Part shown: positions 53,109 through 62,232 of the stretch, one piece after another
How the letters are laid out: each line of letters starts with the position of its first letter
Numbering within the stretch: the first letter of the stretch is position 1
Assembly (NCBI RefSeq): GCF_021401245.1
Contig: NZ_JACBFY010000004.1
Location: 186,001 to 250,000, forward strand
Direction of reading: 5' to 3'
Source: Pseudacidovorax sp. NFM-22
Lineage (GTDB): Bacteria; Pseudomonadota; Gammaproteobacteria; Burkholderiales; Burkholderiaceae_C
Length of the DNA: 64,000 nucleotides
Made by a program: the position numbers and the translations under genes
Notes under the pieces: generated by a model
Seen by the model: the letters and a program-made list of their open reading frames with translations, nothing else
The model's database searches: none
Told to the model about the DNA's origin: nothing

Positions 53109-54064
53109 GGCAGGGCGATCGGTTCGGGCGGGACGGGGCTGGCGAGCACCTCGTCGCGCGAAGGAATGGAAGGCTGGGCGCCAGGGCGGCCGATGCACAG
53201 GGCCGCGGCGCGGATGCCCAGCTGCACGGCGGCGTCGAAGGTCTCGCCGCGCGCCAGCGAGACGGCCAGCGCGCCCAGGAAGGTGTCGCCGGCGGCGGTG
53301 GTGTCCACCGCCTTCACGCGCAGCGCGGGGTGGTGGCGGCAGCCGTCTGCATCGGCGGCCACGGCGCCTTCGCCGCCCAGCGTGACGACGACGCGCACGG
53401 GGCCGCGGGACAGCAGGGCGCGTGCGGCCACGGCGGCGTCGGCGATGCCCGTGACCGGCAGGCCCGAGAGCATCTGCGCCTCCAGCTCGTTGACCACCAG
53501 CGTGTCGATGCGCAGCCAGAAGGCCTCGGGCAGCGCCTGCATGGGCGAAGGGTTCAGCAGCACCTTGCAGCCGGCCTGCGCCGCGACCTCCATCGCCAGG
53601 CCGACCTGGTCCAGCGGCGTCTCGAACTGCAGCACGAGGAAGGCGGCACCCGCCAGTTGCGCGCGCAGTGCGGCCGGGTCCACCTGCACCGCGGCATTGG
53701 CACCGGGGATCACGACGATGCGGTTCTGGCCGCTGTCCTCCACCATCACCAGCGCGACGCCCGTGGGCGTGGCCGCCTCGACACGCACACCGCCGGTGTC
53801 GATGCCGTCACGGGCCAGCGCATCGCGCAGCGCGGTGCCGTGCGCATCGGCGCCCACGCAGCCCAGCATTCGCACCGCGCCGCCCTGGCGGGCGCAGCCC
53901 ACGGCCTGGTTGCCGCCCTTGCCGCCGGGCAGGTGGTCGATGGAGCGGCCCTGCAGCGTCTCGCCGGCAGCGGGCGCCTGCGGCACGCGCACCACCACGT
54001 CCATGTTGAGGCTGCCGAGCACGACCAGCAGCGGGGCGTCGGCGGGGGCGGGAGAGCGGTTCAC
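53105..54064 (-). CDS. rbsK: Ribokinase
   Basis: PfkB-family kinase making ribose-5-phosphate, about 319 residues. LGSLNMDVVVRV at the start, GGKGGNQAVGCARQG for substrate binding, VNELEAQML, VVTLGGEGAV and the catalytic DTTAAGDTFLGAL with the base Asp. Start uncertain: GTG 54064 (MNRSPAPADAP) or TTG 54082; the former has a fair GAG ahead. Placed after the rbsR repressor gene and before rbsD. Confidence 0.93.
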   Translation of the reverse strand: MNRSPAPADAPLLVVLGSLNMDVVVRVPQAPAAGETLQGRSIDHLPGGKGGNQAVGCARQGGAVRMLGCVGADAHGTALRDALARDGIDTGGVRVEAATPTGVALVMVEDSGQNRIVVIPGANAAVQVDPAALRAQLAGAAFLVLQFETPLDQVGLAMEVAAQAGCKVLLNPSPMQALPEAFWLRIDTLVVNELEAQMLSGLPVTGIADAAVAARALLSRGPVRVVVTLGGEGAVAADADGCRHHPALRVKAVDTTAAGDTFLGALAVSLARGETFDAAVQLGIRAAALCIGRPGAQPSIPSRDEVLASPVPPEPIALP

Positions 54065-54180
54065 GGCGTCGGACTCGGGCAAGAGATGTGTTGGATTGAA
54101 GGGGCGTGTCAGGCGAAGTCAGGGCGCAAGGCGATTCGATGGCGGGCGGCGAGGCGTGACGACAGAGCGCCGTGCCCGCT

Positions 54181-55191
54181 TCAGCCCGGCCCGAAGCGCG
54201 CGGTCGAGTCGCGCACCCGCAGCTCCGGCTGCAGCAGCACCTTGCGGCCGATCTGCCGCCGGCCGTCGATGCGCTCCAGCAGCATGTCCACCGCCAGCGC
54301 GCCGATGCGTGCCTTGGGCTGGGCCACCGTGGTCAGGGGCGGGCTGGCATAGGCGCTCAGCTCGATGTCGTCGAAGCCCACCAGCGACATGTCGTCGGGC
54401 ACGCGCAGCCCGCATTCGTGGGCGGCACGCAGCGCGCCCATCGCCATCAGGTCGTTGCCCACGAACACGGCTGACGGCCGCTCGGCCGTGCGCAGGATGG
54501 CATGCATGGCCTCGTAGCCGCCCTGCGGCGTGAAGCCGCCGTGCCACAGCAGCGCGGCGCTGGTCGCGGAATGGCCGGCTTCGGCCAGCGCCATGCGCCA
54601 GCCGTCGATGCGCTGCTCGCTGGGCGTGAGGTCGGCCGGCCCGCCGATGCAGGCGATGCGCCGGTGGCCCAGCGACAGCAGATGCCGCGTGGCCAGCAGG
54701 CCGCCCTGCATGTGGGCCGTCTCGACCAGGTCGCAGGCCGGGTCTTCCACCTCGCGGTCCACCAGCACGGTGGGCATGCGCAGGCCGGCCAGCAATGCCG
54801 GCAACGAGGCATCACCGCCGCTGGAGACCACGATCAGCCCGTCGATGCGCCGCTGGGCCAGCACCTGCAGGTACACGCTCTGGCGCTGCGGCTCGTCGTC
54901 GGTGTTGCACAGCACCAGCGCATAGCCGGCGCCGAAGCAGCGGTCTTCCACCACCCGCACGATCTCGGCGAAGTAGGGGTTGGAGCTGTTCGGGATCAGC
55001 ATGCCCACCGTGCGCGTGCTGTTGCTCTTGAGGCTGCGCGCCACGGCGCTGGGCACGTAGCCCAGGGCGCGGATGGCGTCCTCCACGCGCGCGCGGCCTT
55101 CGGGGCTGACGGTGCGCGTGCCGTTGACCACGTGCGACACGGTGGTCACCGACACACCGGCACGCAGGGCGACGTCCTTGATGGTGGCCAT
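54181..55191 (-). CDS. rbsR: LacI-family regulator of ribose genes
   Basis: 336 residues. The N-terminal helix-turn-helix (4-24) reads IKDVALRAGVSVTTVSHVVN, with the hinge helix RSLKSNSTRTVGMLI. The rest is a ribose-type periplasmic-binding-protein fold (NPYFAEIVRVVED, VGFDDIELS). Its position inside the rbs operon and two CGCAAACGTTTGCG palindromes before rbsB suggest that it represses its own operon and is released by ribose or a phosphate of it. Confidence 0.93.
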   Translation of the reverse strand: MATIKDVALRAGVSVTTVSHVVNGTRTVSPEGRARVEDAIRALGYVPSAVARSLKSNSTRTVGMLIPNSSNPYFAEIVRVVEDRCFGAGYALVLCNTDDEPQRQSVYLQVLAQRRIDGLIVVSSGGDASLPALLAGLRMPTVLVDREVEDPACDLVETAHMQGGLLATRHLLSLGHRRIACIGGPADLTPSEQRIDGWRMALAEAGHSATSAALLWHGGFTPQGGYEAMHAILRTAERPSAVFVGNDLMAMGALRAAHECGLRVPDDMSLVGFDDIELSAYASPPLTTVAQPKARIGALAVDMLLERIDGRRQIGRKVLLQPELRVRDSTARFGPG

Positions 55192-55219
55192 GGCGGCAGT
55201 GCGAAGGCGATGGCGCCGG

Positions 55220-56215
55220 TCAGGCCGCGCTGGCGCGCCGCTGGCGCACGGTGTCGATGATCACGGCGGCCACGATCACGGCGCCGGTGATGATGCGCTT
55301 GGCGGGCTCGCTGGCGCCCACCTGGGCCAGGCCGGCTTCGAGCACCGCGATGATCAGCACGCCGAAGAAGGTGTTGACGACCGAGCCGCGCCCGCCCATC
55401 AGGCTGGTGCCGCCGATGACCACGGCGGCGATCACCTGCAGCTCGATGCCGGCGCCGGCATTGGGGTCGGCGGCCTCCAGCCGGGCCGACTGCATCAGCC
55501 CGCCCAGGCCGGCCAGCAGGCCGGTGACGGCGAACACGGCGATGCGGATCGGCCGCGGGTCGATGCCCGCCAGGCGCATGGCTTCCTCGTTGGTGCCGAT
55601 GCCCACCACGTGGCGGCCGAACACGGTGCGGGTGAGCACCAGGTGGCCCACGATGACGATGACCACGGCCAGCACGAAGGCCGAGGAGACGCCGCCGATC
55701 CAAGGCGCCGCCAGGCCGGCGATGGCATCGCCCACGTACTGCGTGCGCGAATCCGTCACCAGGTAGGCGCCCCCCCGCACGGCTTCCAGCATGCCCAGCG
55801 AGACGATGAAGCTGGGCAGCCGCCAGGCCACCGACACCGCGCCGGTGACGGCGCCGCACAGCAGGCCGGTGGCCAGGCCCAGCGCCGCGGCGGCGGGCAC
55901 GGCCAGCTTCCATTGCAGGATGGCGGCGGCCGTCACGGCGGCGCTCAGCGCCAGCACCGAGCCCACCGACAGATCGATGCCCGCGATGATCAGCACGAAG
56001 GTCATGCCCACGGCCATCACGGTGAGCGCCGGCACCTCGTTGGCGATGGTGATGAAGGTCTCGGCCGTGAAGAAGTATTCGGACAGGCTGCTGAACAGCA
56101 CGACCATGCCGATGAGCACCGCGGCCAGGCCGAGGTAGGTGCCGAGCTGGCCGCGCAGCGGCCGGGTGGTGGGCGCCGGCGTGGCGGCGGCAGGGGATTG
56201 GGCGGGCGGGTTCAT
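55220..56215 (-). CDS. rbsC: Ribose ABC transporter permease
   Basis: Inner-membrane subunit of 331 residues with eight or more spans. IAGIDLSVGSVLALSA and GGTSLMGGRGSVVNTFFG are signatures of the RbsC/AraH family. ATG 56215 overlaps the rbsA stop by four bases, showing translational coupling within the transporter. Confidence 0.95.
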   Translation of the reverse strand: MNPPAQSPAAATPAPTTRPLRGQLGTYLGLAAVLIGMVVLFSSLSEYFFTAETFITIANEVPALTVMAVGMTFVLIIAGIDLSVGSVLALSAAVTAAAILQWKLAVPAAAALGLATGLLCGAVTGAVSVAWRLPSFIVSLGMLEAVRGGAYLVTDSRTQYVGDAIAGLAAPWIGGVSSAFVLAVVIVIVGHLVLTRTVFGRHVVGIGTNEEAMRLAGIDPRPIRIAVFAVTGLLAGLGGLMQSARLEAADPNAGAGIELQVIAAVVIGGTSLMGGRGSVVNTFFGVLIIAVLEAGLAQVGASEPAKRIITGAVIVAAVIIDTVRQRRASAA

Positions 56216-57762
56216 GCGGAAACAGGGGAAGAGGTGGGCGCAGCAGCTTCGGCAGCCGGCGCATTGCCGAAGGCGGCGGCCAGCAGCGACTGCTCGCTCC
56301 AGGCGCCGCGCTCGAAGACGGCGACCAGGCGGCCGGCATGCATCACGCCGATGCGGTCGCACATCGCCATCAGCTCGCGCAGGTCGCTGGAGACCATCAG
56401 CATGGCGTGGCCGGCGGCGGCCATGCGGTCGAGTTCGGCGTACAGGTCGGCGCGGGCGCCGACGTCCACGCCGCGCGTGGGTTCGTCCAGCAGCAGCACC
56501 TTGCACTCGCGGTGCAGCCAGCGGGCGAACACCACCTTCTGCTGGTTGCCGCCGCTCAGGGTCGAGACGGGCTGCTCCTCGCTGCGCGAGCGGATGCGCA
56601 GCGTCTGCACCAGCCGGCGGGCGATGCCGCGCTCGTGCGCAAAGCGCAGCCAGCCGCCGCGCGAGATGGCGCCCAGGTCGCTCAGCGTGGCATTGACGCG
56701 GATCGACTGCGGCATCAGCAGGCCCTGCGACTTGCGGTCCTCCGTCACCAGGCCGATGCCGGCGCGGATGGCCTGCATGGGCGAACGCCAGCGCCCGCCA
56801 GGGGGCGAGGCGGCGCCGGGCCAGTGCAGGTCGATGCGCCCGCGGTCGGCCCGGTCGGCGCCGAAGAGCAGGCGGATGAGTTCGGTGCGGCCCGCGCCCA
56901 CCAGGCCGGCGATGCCCATGACCTCGCCGGCATGCAGGTCCAGGTCCACGTCCTGCACCACCTGGCCGCGGCCTAGGCCGCGGGCGCTCAGCAGGCGCGC
57001 GCCGGCGGTGCGGCGCGGCCGGCCTTCGTGCTCGTGGACGGCGCGGCCGACCATGCGCTCGACCAGCTCGGATTCGCGCACGCCGGCCATGGGCCGCACG
57101 TCCACCAGCCGGCCGTCGCGCAGCACCGCCACCGTGTCGGTGATGCGCTGCAGCTCTTCCAGCCGGTGCGACACGTAGACGATGGCCACGCCGCGCGCCT
57201 TGAGCCGCTCGATCTGCGCAAACAGGTGCGCCGTCTCGCGCGGCGTCAGCATGGCGGTGGGCTCGTCGAGGATCAGCACGCGGGTGTCGTCCTGCAGGTT
57301 GCGGGCGATCTCCACCATCTGCTGCTGGCCGATGCCCAGGGCCGACACCGGCAGCGCGGGGTCGATGCCGTCCATGCCGATCTTGGCCAGCTGCGCCCGC
57401 GCCGCCTCGTGCAGCGCGCCGCGGCGCAGCCAGCCCAGGCGCTGCGGCAGGCGGTCCAGCAGCAGGTTCTCGGCCACGGTGAGCGTGGGCACCAGGCCCA
57501 GCTCCTGCATCACCATGCGCACGCCCTGCGCCTCGGCATCGCGGCGCGAGGTCGGCGCGAAGGGCTGGCCGGCCAGCTGCATGCGCCCGCGCGTGGGCGA
57601 GACCAGGCCGCAGACGATCTTCGACAGCGTGCTCTTGCCCGCGCCGTTCTCGCCCGTGAGGGCCAGCACCTCGCCCGGCGCCAGCGTGAGGCTCACGCCG
57701 TCCAGCACCGTGGCGGCGTAGTCCTTGCCGATGTCGTCGAGCGAGAGCAGGGCGTCGGGCAT
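56212..57762 (-). CDS. rbsA: Ribose ABC transporter ATP-binding protein, two-domain
   Basis: 516 residues with tandem ATPase domains. The first has Walker A GENGAGKST, signature ALGIGQQQMVEIA (degenerate) and Walker B VLILDEPTAML. The second has GLVGAGRTELIR (degenerate Walker A, as usual in RbsA), TLSGGNQQKV and VLLLDEPTRGVDVGA. This asymmetric pattern is normal for sugar importers of the CUT2 type. Confidence 0.95.
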   Translation of the reverse strand: MPDALLSLDDIGKDYAATVLDGVSLTLAPGEVLALTGENGAGKSTLSKIVCGLVSPTRGRMQLAGQPFAPTSRRDAEAQGVRMVMQELGLVPTLTVAENLLLDRLPQRLGWLRRGALHEAARAQLAKIGMDGIDPALPVSALGIGQQQMVEIARNLQDDTRVLILDEPTAMLTPRETAHLFAQIERLKARGVAIVYVSHRLEELQRITDTVAVLRDGRLVDVRPMAGVRESELVERMVGRAVHEHEGRPRRTAGARLLSARGLGRGQVVQDVDLDLHAGEVMGIAGLVGAGRTELIRLLFGADRADRGRIDLHWPGAASPPGGRWRSPMQAIRAGIGLVTEDRKSQGLLMPQSIRVNATLSDLGAISRGGWLRFAHERGIARRLVQTLRIRSRSEEQPVSTLSGGNQQKVVFARWLHRECKVLLLDEPTRGVDVGARADLYAELDRMAAAGHAMLMVSSDLRELMAMCDRIGVMHAGRLVAVFERGAWSEQSLLAAAFGNAPAAEAAAPTSSPVSA

Positions 57763-57776
57763 CGCTGCGGGTTCGC

Positions 57777-58730
57777 TTACTTGCTGTCCTTGGTGACCAG
57801 GACCACGTCGGTCTTGATCTCGGCCGGCATCTGGGCCTGGGTCTTCTTCTCGGCCAGGGCCTTCAGGGCGGTCTCGATGCCGAACACGGCCTGCTTGGCG
57901 CCGAACTGGTCGGCGGTGGCCAGCACGCGGCCGTCGGCCAGCATGGGCTTGATGGCGCCGATGTTGTCGTAGCCCACCACCTGCACCTGGCCGGTCTTGC
58001 CGGCGGCCTTGACGGCGGCCACGGCGCCCAGGGCCATGCTGTCGTTGCCGGCCAGCAGGGCCTTCAGGTCGGGGTGCTCGCGCAGCATGCCGGCAGCCAC
58101 CGTGTTGCCCTTGTCGATTTCCCACTGGCCGGACTGAACGCCGACCACGTTGGCACCGACGGCCTTCATGGCGTCCTGGTAGCCCAGGGTGCGCTGCTGC
58201 GCATTGAAGGTGGTGGAGACGCCTTCGATGATGCCGACCTTGTCGCCGGACTTGAGGCTCTTGTCCAGGTAGTCGCCCACCAGCTTGGCGCCGGCGCGGT
58301 TGTCGGGGCCGACGAAGGTCACCTGGAGGTTCTTTTCCTTCAGCGCGCCGGCGTCCAGGCGGTTGTCGATGTTGACGACCAGGATGCCCTTGTCGACGGC
58401 CGCCTTGAGGGCCGGCACCAGCGCCTTGGAATCGGCCGGTGCGATCACCAGCGCATTGACCTTCTGGGCCACCATCTGCTCGACCATCTTGATCTGGGCG
58501 GCGGTGTCGGTCTCGTTCTTGATGCCGTTGGCCACCAGCGTGTACTCGCTGGCATGGGCCTTCTGGTGCGCCTTGGCGCCGTCTTCCATCGTGGCGAAGA
58601 ACTCGTTGGCCAGCGACTTCATCACCAGCGCCACCTTGGGCTTCTCCTGGGCATGGGCGGGCGCAAGGGCGAAGGCGCCCAGAACGGCGAGGGCGGCGGC
58701 GGCCTGGGCCGTGCGGCGGGTGAAGGTCAT
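57777..58730 (-). CDS. rbsB: Ribose-binding periplasmic protein
   Basis: Receptor of 317 residues. Signal peptide 1-28 (cleavage after AHA). The mature part has KVALVMKSLANEFFATMEDGA at its start, VIAPADSKALVPA, VNIDNRLD, and ALLAGNDSMALGA, the ligand-binding segments of the CUT2 ribose family. First gene of rbsBACRKD. Upstream lie a probable promoter and two overlapping LacI-type operators. Confidence 0.95.
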   Translation of the reverse strand: MTFTRRTAQAAAALAVLGAFALAPAHAQEKPKVALVMKSLANEFFATMEDGAKAHQKAHASEYTLVANGIKNETDTAAQIKMVEQMVAQKVNALVIAPADSKALVPALKAAVDKGILVVNIDNRLDAGALKEKNLQVTFVGPDNRAGAKLVGDYLDKSLKSGDKVGIIEGVSTTFNAQQRTLGYQDAMKAVGANVVGVQSGQWEIDKGNTVAAGMLREHPDLKALLAGNDSMALGAVAAVKAAGKTGQVQVVGYDNIGAIKPMLADGRVLATADQFGAKQAVFGIETALKALAEKKTQAQMPAEIKTDVVLVTKDSK

Positions 58731-58798
58731 GACGGTGTCTCCGGGTGGATGGATGGATCGGGGCGGCATCAGGGCCTGCCCGGCGCGAAGCGGGGCGG

Positions 58799-58837
58799 AT
58801 GATAGTGGGGTCGCAAACGTTTGCGCAAACGTTTGCG
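58799..58837 (-). promoter_or_regulatory. rbs promoter with two overlapping LacI-type operators
   Basis: Two perfect 14-base palindromes CGCAAACGTTTGCG stand at 58812-58825 and 58824-58837, sharing two bases, offset by 12. On the minus strand TATCAT (58804-58799) is a plausible -10, and TTGCGC (58828-58823) a -35 with an 18-base spacer lying where the palindromes meet. Binding of RbsR would therefore block RNA polymerase directly. Confidence 0.85.
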
Positions 58838-58924
58838 GGGCCGTTTCACCTAGGTTTTTCCCTGAGCTCGGCGGGCTGGGCAGGGCCATGGGGGCCGGGT
58901 TTCCGGCCGGCAGGGGCGCCCGCC

Positions 58925-58930
58925 TAAAAT
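58925..58930 (+). promoter_or_regulatory. Putative -10 element of ychF
   Basis: TAAAAT 26 bases before the ychF ATG; AGAGGA ribosome binding site follows. No good -35. Confidence 0.45.
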
Positions 58931-58955
58931 CCCGCGCCTAATCCAGAGGACCCCC

Positions 58956-60050
58956 ATGAGCTTGAAATGCGGCATCGTCGGCCTGCCCAACGTCGGTAAA
59001 TCCACCCTGTTCAACGCGCTGACCAAGGCCGGCATCGCCGCCGAGAACTATCCCTTCTGCACCATCGAGCCCAATGTGGGCGTCGTCGAGGTGCCCGATC
59101 CGCGCCTGACGCAGCTGGCGCAGATCGTCCAGCCCGAACGCATCCTGCCGGCCATCGTCGAGTTCGTGGACATCGCCGGCCTGGTGGCGGGCGCCAGCCA
59201 GGGCGAAGGCCTGGGCAACCAGTTCCTGGCCCACATCCGCGAGACCGACGCCATCGTCAACGTGGTGCGCTGCTTCGAGGACGAGAACGTCATCCACGTG
59301 GCCGGCAAGGTCGACCCCATCGCCGACATCGAGGTCATCCAGACCGAGCTGTGCCTGGCCGACCTGGGCACCGTCGACAAGGCCCTGCAGCGCTACACCA
59401 AGGCAGCCAAGAGCGGCAACGACAAGGAAGCCATCGCCATGGTCAAGCTGCTGGGCCCGGTGCAGGCGGCGCTGAACGAAGGCAAGCCGGCACGTGCGCT
59501 GGGCCTGTCGGCGGACGACCAATTGCTGCTCAAGCCCCTGTGCCTGATCACCGCCAAGCCGGCCATGTTCGTCGGCAACGTGAGCGAGGACGGCTTCGAG
59601 AACAACCCGCTGCTGGACCGCCTGAAGGACTACGCCGCCAGCCAGAACGCGCCCGTGGTGGCCATCTGCGCCAAGATGGAAGCGGACATGGCCGACATGG
59701 ACGACGAGGACAAGAAGATGTTCCTCGAAGAGATCGGCCAGGAGGAGCCGGGCCTGAACCGCCTGATCCGTGCCGCCTTCAAGCTGCTGGGCCTTCAGAC
59801 CTACTTCACCGCCGGCGTGAAGGAAGTACGCGCCTGGACCATCCACATCGGCGACACCGCGCCCCAGGCGGCCGGTGTGATCCATGGCGACTTCGAGCGC
59901 GGCTTCATCCGCGCCCAGACCATCGCCTTCGACGACTACATCGCCTTCAAGGGCGAGCAGGGCGCCAAGGACGCGGGCAAGATGCGCAGCGAAGGCAAGG
60001 AATACGTCGTCAAGGATGGCGACGTGATGAACTTCCTGTTCAACGTCTGA
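58956..60050 (+). CDS. ychF: Redox-regulated ATPase YchF (Obg family)
   Basis: 364-residue ribosome-associated P-loop NTPase. G1 GLPNVGKST (8-16), the switch II region [12 protein letters not shown], and [10 protein letters not shown] at the place of the G4 motif (YchF lacks NKxD and prefers ATP). C-terminal TGS domain with [13 protein letters not shown] and [10 protein letters not shown]. Full length and normal. Single-gene unit with a terminator. Confidence 0.97.
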   Translation: MSLKCGIVGLPNVGKSTLFNALTKAGIAAENYPFCTIEPNVGVVEVPDPRLTQLAQIVQPERILPAIVEFVDIAGLVAGASQGEGLGNQFLAHIRETDAIVNVVRCFEDENVIHVAGKVDPIADIEVIQTELCLADLGTVDKALQRYTKAAKSGNDKEAIAMVKLLGPVQAALNEGKPARALGLSADDQLLLKPLCLITAKPAMFVGNVSEDGFENNPLLDRLKDYAASQNAPVVAICAKMEADMADMDDEDKKMFLEEIGQEEPGLNRLIRAAFKLLGLQTYFTAGVKEVRAWTIHIGDTAPQAAGVIHGDFERGFIRAQTIAFDDYIAFKGEQGAKDAGKMRSEGKEYVVKDGDVMNFLFNV

Positions 60051-60084
60051 GCGTCGCGGCAGTGGCCGCAGACAAGACCCGTAC

Positions 60085-60118
60085 AAGGGCCTGCTCCGGC
60101 GACGGGGCAGGCCCTTTT
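60085..60118 (+). terminator. Rho-independent terminator of ychF
   Basis: AAGGGCCTGC and GCAGGCCCTT enclose a GC-rich loop, followed by TT. Ten-base-pair stem shared with the convergent DedA-like gene. Confidence 0.8.
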
Positions 60119-60129
60119 GCCGGGCGCCT

Positions 60130-60615
60130 TCAATGGTTCGGCCAGATGTACAGCAGCGCCACCGTCATGCACAGGTAGCGCCCGAACTTGCCGATGGACA
60201 TGTAGACCACGCAGGGCCAGAAGGGCATGCGCAGCCAGCCCGCCACGGCGCACAGCGGGTCGCCCACCAGCGGCAGCCAGCTCAGCAGGCAGGCCTTGGG
60301 GCCCAGTCGCTCCAGCCAGGCGAGGGCGCGCAGGTGGTGGCTCGAATGGCTGTACTTGTCCGCCACCTTGTGGGCGCCGTAGCCCATCCACCAGGTGAGC
60401 GCGCCGCCCAGGGTGTTGCCGGCGGTGGCGACGAGGATGGCCGGCCAGAACAGGTCGGGATTGAGCTTGAGCAGGCCGAAGAGCGCGGGCTCCGAGCCCA
60501 GGGGCAGCAGCGTCGCCGAGACGAAGGCGACGACGAACAGCGTCGACAGCCCGAATTGCGGCAGTGCCAGTGCCGCCATCGCGGCGGCCATCACGGACTC
60601 GAACCAGGCTTCCAT
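60130..60615 (-). CDS. YqaA/DedA-family membrane protein
   Basis: 161 residues with four or five hydrophobic segments (FGLSTLFVVAFVSATLLPLG, PAILVATAGNTLGGALTWW and others). The features SEPALFG, GNTLGGALTWWMGY and SWLPLVGDPLCAVAGWLR (Pro-Leu-Val-Gly-Asp-Pro) belong to the SNARE-associated/DedA group, probably lipid flippases or proton-coupled transporters. E. coli YqaA has a similar length. ATG 60615 is chosen over the longer upstream frame. Confidence 0.87.
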   Translation of the reverse strand: MEAWFESVMAAAMAALALPQFGLSTLFVVAFVSATLLPLGSEPALFGLLKLNPDLFWPAILVATAGNTLGGALTWWMGYGAHKVADKYSHSSHHLRALAWLERLGPKACLLSWLPLVGDPLCAVAGWLRMPFWPCVVYMSIGKFGRYLCMTVALLYIWPNH

Positions 60616-60735
60616 GGGGGCGGGAGTATAGGAACGGTGTCCGGGGCTCGCGTCGGCGGGCAGGCCGTGCGTCTGCCCTCTGGGATGCTGCATGCAGCGC
60701 GGGCCTCGGGGCTCAGGTCCGTAGCCCGCTGCGCG

Positions 60736-60767
60736 TTTCAGCCGCTGAAATCGCGGGTGGCTAGAAT
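60736..60767 (+). promoter_or_regulatory. Putative dusB-fis promoter with palindromic operator
   Basis: TAGAAT at 60762-60767 is a good -10. A perfect 15-base palindrome TTTCAGCCGCTGAAA (60736-60750) occupies the place of the -35. A regulator binding there is likely; its identity is unknown. Confidence 0.55.
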
Positions 60768-60823
60768 CCGTGCCTCATTTTTCAGCAGCGCCCGCGGCGC
60801 TGCGCGCTTTTCCTCCCCACCTC

Positions 60824-61885
60824 ATGCAGATCGGCCACATCACGCTGGAGAACCGCCTGTTCGTCGCCCCCATGGCGGGTGTGACGGACCGGCCGTTCCG
60901 CATGCTGTGCCGCTCGCTCGGCGCGGGCTATGCGGTGAGCGAGATGGTCACCTCCCGCAAGGACCTGTGGAGTTCGCTCAAGACCTCGCGCCGGGCCAAC
61001 CATGACGGCGAGCCAGGGCCCATCGCCGTGCAGATCGCCGGCACCGACGCGGCCATGATGGCCGAGGCGGCCCAGTACAACATCGACCGCGGCGCGCAGA
61101 TCATCGACATCAACATGGGCTGCCCGGCCAAGAAGGTCTGCAACAAGTGGGCGGGCTCGGCGCTGATGCGCGACGAGCCGCTGGCCCTGGCCATCGCCGA
61201 GACGGTGGTGGCCGCCGCCGCGCCGCATGGCGTGCCCGTGACGCTCAAGATGCGCACCGGCTGGAGCACCGAGCACCGCAACGCCGTGGCACTGGCGCGC
61301 CGCTTCGAGGCCGCCGGCGTCCGCATGCTGACGGTGCACGGCCGCACGCGCGAGCAGGGCTACAAGGGCTTCGCCGAATACGACACCATCGCGGCCGTCA
61401 AGGCGGCGGTGGGCATTCCGGTGGTGGCCAACGGCGACATCGACTCGCCGCAGAAGGCGCGCGACGTGTTGGCCGCCACCGGTGCCGACGCCGTGATGAT
61501 CGGCCGCGCGGCGCAGGGCCGGCCGTGGATCTTCCGCGAGGTGGGCCACTTCCTGGCCACCGGCGAGACCATGGCGCCGCCGCTGGTGGCCGAGGTGCGC
61601 CGGCTGCTGCTCGCGCACCTGCACGAGCACTACGCCCTCTACGGCGAGGTGACCGGCGTGCGCACCGCCCGCAAGCACATCGGCTGGTACGTGCGCGCGC
61701 TGCCGGGCGGCGAGGACTTCCGCCAGCGCATGAACCGGCTGGAGGACTCCGCCACGCAGTGGCAGGCCGTGGCCGACTATTTCGAGGCCCTGGGCGAGCG
61801 GATGGACCGCATGCCCGAGGCCGCCGCCGGGCCGGGTGCCCTGCAGGAAGAAGACGAAGAAGACAGCGGCTGCCTCACCTGCTGA
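60824..61885 (+). CDS. dusB: tRNA-dihydrouridine synthase B
   Basis: Flavin-dependent reductase of uridine in the tRNA D-loop, 353 residues. LFVAPMAGVTDRPFR near the start, VQIAGTDAAMMAEAA, INMGCPAKKVCNKWAGSAL with the catalytic Cys, KMRTGW, HGRTREQGYKG and IGRAAQGRPW. ATG 60824 (MQIGHITLENR) is the conserved start, although a GTG at 60770 is in frame. Acidic C-terminal tail. Co-transcribed with fis, as in E. coli. Confidence 0.96.
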   Translation: MQIGHITLENRLFVAPMAGVTDRPFRMLCRSLGAGYAVSEMVTSRKDLWSSLKTSRRANHDGEPGPIAVQIAGTDAAMMAEAAQYNIDRGAQIIDINMGCPAKKVCNKWAGSALMRDEPLALAIAETVVAAAAPHGVPVTLKMRTGWSTEHRNAVALARRFEAAGVRMLTVHGRTREQGYKGFAEYDTIAAVKAAVGIPVVANGDIDSPQKARDVLAATGADAVMIGRAAQGRPWIFREVGHFLATGETMAPPLVAEVRRLLLAHLHEHYALYGEVTGVRTARKHIGWYVRALPGGEDFRQRMNRLEDSATQWQAVADYFEALGERMDRMPEAAAGPGALQEEDEEDSGCLTC

Positions 61886-61955
61886 ACGCAGGCGGTGGTT
61901 GCGCGGCGCGCGGGGGATCGGGCGCCGTCACAAGACACATCGAACGAACAACGAC

Positions 61956-62192
61956 ATGAGCAAACACACGATCGAGGAGTGCGTGAAATCCAGCCTCGAA
62001 GACTACTTCCGCGACCTGCGCGGCACCGAGCCCGACGGCCTGCACGACATGCTGGTGCGTGCCGTCGAGAAGCCGCTGCTGGAGGTGGTCATGGACCGCG
62101 CCGAGGGCAACCAGTCGCGCGCCGCCCAGTGGCTGGGCCTGAACCGCAACACCCTGCGCAAGAAGCTGCTCGAGCACAAGCTCGCCAAGTGA
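61956..62192 (+). CDS. fis: Fis-family DNA-binding protein
   Basis: 78-residue nucleoid-associated protein. N-terminal dimer region ([18 protein letters not shown]) and C-terminal helix-turn-helix (about 50-75) with [18 protein letters not shown]. It is shorter than E. coli Fis (98), as in other betaproteobacteria. The dusB-fis order is the classical one, and purH follows 40 bases downstream. Confidence 0.95.
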   Translation: MSKHTIEECVKSSLEDYFRDLRGTEPDGLHDMLVRAVEKPLLEVVMDRAEGNQSRAAQWLGLNRNTLRKKLLEHKLAK

Positions 62193-62232
62193 CCCCCATT
62201 CCAACGAAGCCCCAGACCCGACTGGCATCCCC

